Shown here in pieces: positions 5,811 to 8,633 of a stretch of DNA of 8,633 nucleotides. Within the stretch, counting starts at the first letter, position 1. Every line of letters starts with the position of its first letter. The position numbers were made by a program, and so were the translations under genes. The DNA is from Flavobacteriaceae bacterium (lineage in GTDB: Bacteria; Bacteroidota; Bacteroidia; Flavobacteriales; Weeksellaceae): the NCBI GenBank assembly GCA_031289875.1, contig JAITOO010000140.1, positions 1-8,633 on the forward strand, in the 5' to 3' direction. The notes beneath the pieces are model-generated. The model ran no database searches. It had not been told where the DNA came from and worked only from the letters and a program-made list of their open reading frames with translations.

Positions 5811-7655
5811 ATGAATTCATTAAAAAAAATATTGCTACAATTTGCACTCCCCTATAAAAAATATTTTTTCTTGGGCATTTTGTTCAACGTGCTGTATTCG
5901 CTGTTCGCCACCGTGTCCGTCGTGTCCATAAAACCCGTTTTGGATATGCTTTTCGGCGGAGGGGAACAACGGCAAGAAACCCTTGCGCAGATGAAAGAAC
6001 AGGCTTCCCGTGGTTTTACAGACCAACTGACATACGACCTCTACTTAAAAGTTCAGGAATACATCGCTGCGGCAGGCGAGAAGCAGACTTTGGCGTATCT
6101 GTGCCTGCTTGTGATTGTCATGTTTTTGCTGAAAAATGTTGCGAGATTTTTTGCACAATATTTCATCGTTCTGTTGCGGTGCGGAGTTTCGAGAGACTTG
6201 CGCTCTGCGCTGTATAACAAGGTTTTGTCTCTTCCTGTTGCCTATTTTACCGACCGGAAAAAAGGCGACATCATGACAAGAATGTCCACCGATGTTTCCA
6301 TGATTGAGGGAGAATTGCTTAATGCCGTTATGGAAATGTGGCGCACGCCGCTTTCGATAATTTTCACGCTGGTTGCGCTGTTTTACATCAGTCCTGTGCT
6401 GACCATGTTTTCGCTTATGGTTCTGCCGATTATGGCTTGGGTCATTTCCGCTATCGGAAAAAGCCTGAAACGAGATGCGCGGCGCGGCTTGACCGAAACG
6501 GGAAATCTGCTCTCCCAAATTGATGAAACTCTGAACGGTACGAAAATTATCAAGATTTTCAATGCCGAAGAAACTTTAAAACAACGTTTCCGCAATTCGG
6601 TAAATATTCTGCGCAGGCTTTCCGTTAATATGATGAAAAAGTATGAGTTAGCTTCGCCCACTTCGGAATTTTTGGGGTCTGTTGCCCTGATATTCATCAC
6701 TTGGTATGGAGGCTCGCTCATCTTGGACGGAAAAGGCAGTTTGGACGCTTCTTACTTCCTGATTTTCATAGCCTTATTCTTTCAATTGTTAGAGCCGTCA
6801 AAGACCTTGTCCAATTCTATCAGCAATCTGCACAAAGGCACGGCATCGACCGAACGCGTGATAGAAACGCTGGAAAGCCATGTCCAGATTGAGGAAATAA
6901 AAAATCCTGTGGTTTTGACCGAGTTGAGAAAAGAAATTTGCTTCAACAACGTGGAATTTGCTTACGAAGAGGGACATTCGATTTTACGCAGCGTGAGTTT
7001 CATCGTCCCGAAGGGAAAAACCATAGCAATTGTAGGACAGAGCGGAAGCGGGAAAACCACGCTGGCAAACCTTTTGGCGCGTTTTTACGACGTTTCGGGA
7101 GGGAGCATTACTATTGACGGACATGATTTGAGGGATTTGAAACTCAAAGACTTCCGAAAACTGATGGGAATGGTTACGCAGGAATCTGTTTTGTTTAATG
7201 AAACCGTTTTCAACAACATATGTTTGAGCAATCCCAATGCGTCAAAAGACGAAGTGGTAAACGCTGCCAAAGTGGCAAATGCGCTGGAATTTATCGAACA
7301 GCTGCCCAACGGCTTCGATACTTTCATCGGAGAAGGGGGGAGCAAACTTTCGGGCGGACAAAAGCAGCGGATTGCGATTGCACGCGCCGTGTTGAAAAAT
7401 CCTCCGATTATGATTCTGGACGAGGCAACTTCGGCGCTGGACACGCAGAGCGAGCGGTTGGTACAGGAAGCGCTGGAAAATCTGATGTCAAACCGCACGT
7501 CGCTGGTCATTGCCCACCGCCTCTCGACGATTGTCAATTCTGATTTGATTGTGGTGATGGAACGCGGAAAGGTTATAGAGCAAGGAACACATACGGAACT
7601 GCTGGAAAAAGACGGAATGTATAAGAAACTGATTGATATGCAGAAGTTTACGTGA
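5811..7655 (+). CDS. MsbA-like ABC exporter, fused membrane and ATPase domains
   Basis: A 614-residue half-transporter of the type that works as a homodimer in the inner membrane. The N-terminal part has about six hydrophobic segments, with the first two near residues 15-40 and 92-122 and the rest between about 180 and 335. They are separated by a polar stretch at about 47-88 after the first helix. The ATPase domain occupies about 365-614 with all working motifs: Walker A GQSGSGKTT (409-417), Q-loop VTQESVLFNETVF, signature LSGGQ (513-517), Walker B ILDEATSALD with D537 and catalytic E538, and switch His H569 in IAHRLST. The architecture and length match MsbA, the lipid A-core flippase, and related lipid or drug exporters; the substrate cannot be told from motifs. 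It follows an outer-membrane protein gene by 97 bases but has its own promoter box. Intact, with no odd composition seen. Confidence 0.93.
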   Translation: MNSLKKILLQFALPYKKYFFLGILFNVLYSLFATVSVVSIKPVLDMLFGGGEQRQETLAQMKEQASRGFTDQLTYDLYLKVQEYIAAAGEKQTLAYLCLLVIVMFLLKNVARFFAQYFIVLLRCGVSRDLRSALYNKVLSLPVAYFTDRKKGDIMTRMSTDVSMIEGELLNAVMEMWRTPLSIIFTLVALFYISPVLTMFSLMVLPIMAWVISAIGKSLKRDARRGLTETGNLLSQIDETLNGTKIIKIFNAEETLKQRFRNSVNILRRLSVNMMKKYELASPTSEFLGSVALIFITWYGGSLILDGKGSLDASYFLIFIALFFQLLEPSKTLSNSISNLHKGTASTERVIETLESHVQIEEIKNPVVLTELRKEICFNNVEFAYEEGHSILRSVSFIVPKGKTIAIVGQSGSGKTTLANLLARFYDVSGGSITIDGHDLRDLKLKDFRKLMGMVTQESVLFNETVFNNICLSNPNASKDEVVNAAKVANALEFIEQLPNGFDTFIGEGGSKLSGGQKQRIAIARAVLKNPPIMILDEATSALDTQSERLVQEALENLMSNRTSLVIAHRLSTIVNSDLIVVMERGKVIEQGTHTELLEKDGMYKKLIDMQKFT

Positions 7656-7680
7656 TTTCATGTTTTTTCACGATGCTTTT
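7651..7680 (+). terminator. Possible weak terminator overlapping the ABC exporter stop
   Basis: CGTGA (7651-7655) pairs with TCACG (7668-7672) around a T-rich 12-base loop and is followed by ATGCTTTT. The stem is short and overlaps the TGA stop codon, so this is a low-confidence call. Confidence 0.2.
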
Positions 7681-7692
7681 ATTCAAAATTAT

Positions 7693-7700
7693 TAACTTTA
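7693..7700 (+). promoter_or_regulatory. Probable -7 box of the oxidoreductase promoter
   Basis: TAACTTTA matches TAnnTTTG except for the final base and lies 19 bases before the ATG at 7720, the same spacing as the better boxes in this window. The 64-base gap after the exporter gene otherwise holds only A+T-rich sequence. Confidence 0.4.
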
Positions 7701-7719
7701 CCGAATTACTCAAAAAATC

Positions 7720-8633
7720 ATGGAATTTTACTCATTAACAGTACAAAATATACAAAAATTAACAGCAAAAAGCACAAAAATTGATTTTTCGATTCCTGCG
7801 GAATTGAAAAATATTTTCACATGGAAAGCGGGGCAGTTTCTGAGTTTCAAGTTCGAAATTGACAATACGCCCGTAGTGCGGGAATATTCTGTCTGTACTG
7901 CTCCTCACGAGGGTTTTCTTTCCATTGCCGTCAAGGAAACTGCCCGACCCTTTGTGTCCAAATATGTGCAGGAAAATGTAAAAATAGGAGATAAACTTCC
8001 GGTTTCCGCACCGTTGGGAAATTTCGGCATTCCGTCTCGCCCGAATGAAAAACGAACACTCGCCGCCTTTTCGGCGGGAAGCGGCATCACTCCCGTTATG
8101 AGCATTCTCAAAGACACGCTGCACAAAGAAAAAGACGTTAATTTCTATCTTTTTTACGGCAATGCTGATGAAAACGATGTGATGTTTAAAGCGGAATTAG
8201 AGGAATTTAGACAAAAATATCCGCAAAATTTTCATTTGTATAATTTCTACTCCGAGCAGGAAACAGACGACAATTTTTTTGAAGGGCTGCTCAATGAACA
8301 TAAGGTGGAACTTATTATCAATCAGATTGTTGATTGGGACGAGGTAGATGAAGTTTTGATTTGCGGACCTAAGGAAATGATTGTCAATCTCGCCAATGCC
8401 GTGTACCATAACGGAATACCTAAAAAACACATTCACTATGAGTTATACGAACCGATTGACCAAATTTTTCAAAATGACGAGAAAGAAAAGTCAGTTGTGA
8501 AAGAGGTGGAAGTAACCTTTACTTATGAAGATGAAAATCATACGTTTACGTGGAAAAACAACGGCAGTTCTTTGCTGGAAGCCTTGCTGGAAAAGGGTTT
8601 CGACGTGCCGTACTCCTGCAAGGGAGGAGTCTG
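7720..8633 (+). CDS. PaaE-like FAD/NAD(P)H reductase with C-terminal 2Fe-2S ferredoxin domain (3' end outside window)
   Basis: The ATG at 7720 opens a frame that runs to the window end (304 complete codons). The order is an FAD-binding barrel (about 1-105) with the RxYS motif REYS (54-57), an NAD(P)-binding domain with GSGITP (120-125) and CGPKEM (215-220), a linker, and a plant-type ferredoxin domain from about 265. The latter shows PYSCKGGVC: Cys300 and, partly cut, Cys305, the first two ligands of the CxxxxCxxC cluster motif. Such proteins pass electrons from NAD(P)H through FAD to a 2Fe-2S cluster and on to an oxygenase or other acceptor. The arrangement matches PaaE, the reductase of phenylacetyl-CoA epoxidase; Hcr and other class IA reductases are alternatives. 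No paa gene precedes it, so the partner is unknown unless it lies downstream. Confidence 0.9.
   Translation, partial: MEFYSLTVQNIQKLTAKSTKIDFSIPAELKNIFTWKAGQFLSFKFEIDNTPVVREYSVCTAPHEGFLSIAVKETARPFVSKYVQENVKIGDKLPVSAPLGNFGIPSRPNEKRTLAAFSAGSGITPVMSILKDTLHKEKDVNFYLFYGNADENDVMFKAELEEFRQKYPQNFHLYNFYSEQETDDNFFEGLLNEHKVELIINQIVDWDEVDEVLICGPKEMIVNLANAVYHNGIPKKHIHYELYEPIDQIFQNDEKEKSVVKEVEVTFTYEDENHTFTWKNNGSSLLEALLEKGFDVPYSCKGGV

Overview
The window looks like chromosomal DNA of a member of the Bacteroidota. All genes are on the plus strand. Most are preceded by the TAnnTTTG -7 promoter element typical of that phylum, three times as CTATCTTTG, 17-19 bases before the ATG, and no strong Shine-Dalgarno sites are visible. 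Genus cannot be read from this sequence alone.

Layout. (1) 1-1409: 3' part of an N6-adenine DNA methyltransferase gene (NPPF motif) running in from upstream. It carries an in-frame copy of a short palindromic repeat, and a near-identical copy lies just after its stop. (2) 1410-1808: a gene-free stretch with a TAnnTTTG promoter-like box and a 276-base MITE-like element (1512-1787). The element has 26-base terminal inverted repeats, an 18-base inner inverted repeat and six small hairpins. (3) 1809-2810: hypE, a complete [NiFe]-hydrogenase maturation gene ending in the functional PRIC tail, with no other hyp or hydrogenase gene in view. (4) 2948-4039: ychF, a translation-associated P-loop NTPase. 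(5) 4121-5713: an Omp85-superfamily outer-membrane protein with about three POTRA-like domains (TamA-like architecture). (6) 5811-7655: an MsbA-like ABC exporter half-transporter. (7) 7720-8633: a PaaE-like flavin/2Fe-2S oxidoreductase cut by the window end within its ferredoxin cysteine motif.

The genes do not form one pathway. Each seems to have its own short leader and promoter, so this reads as a run of single-gene units of mostly housekeeping type. The exporter and the Omp85 protein both act in the envelope, but shared function is not shown.

The unusual part is 1100-1800: two kinds of palindromic repeat, one inside a coding sequence and one between a promoter-like box and hypE. I see no complete new defence or mobile system here. 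The element at 1512-1787 is the best candidate for something undescribed: a non-autonomous, highly structured repeat whose family, mobility and effect on hypE are open.
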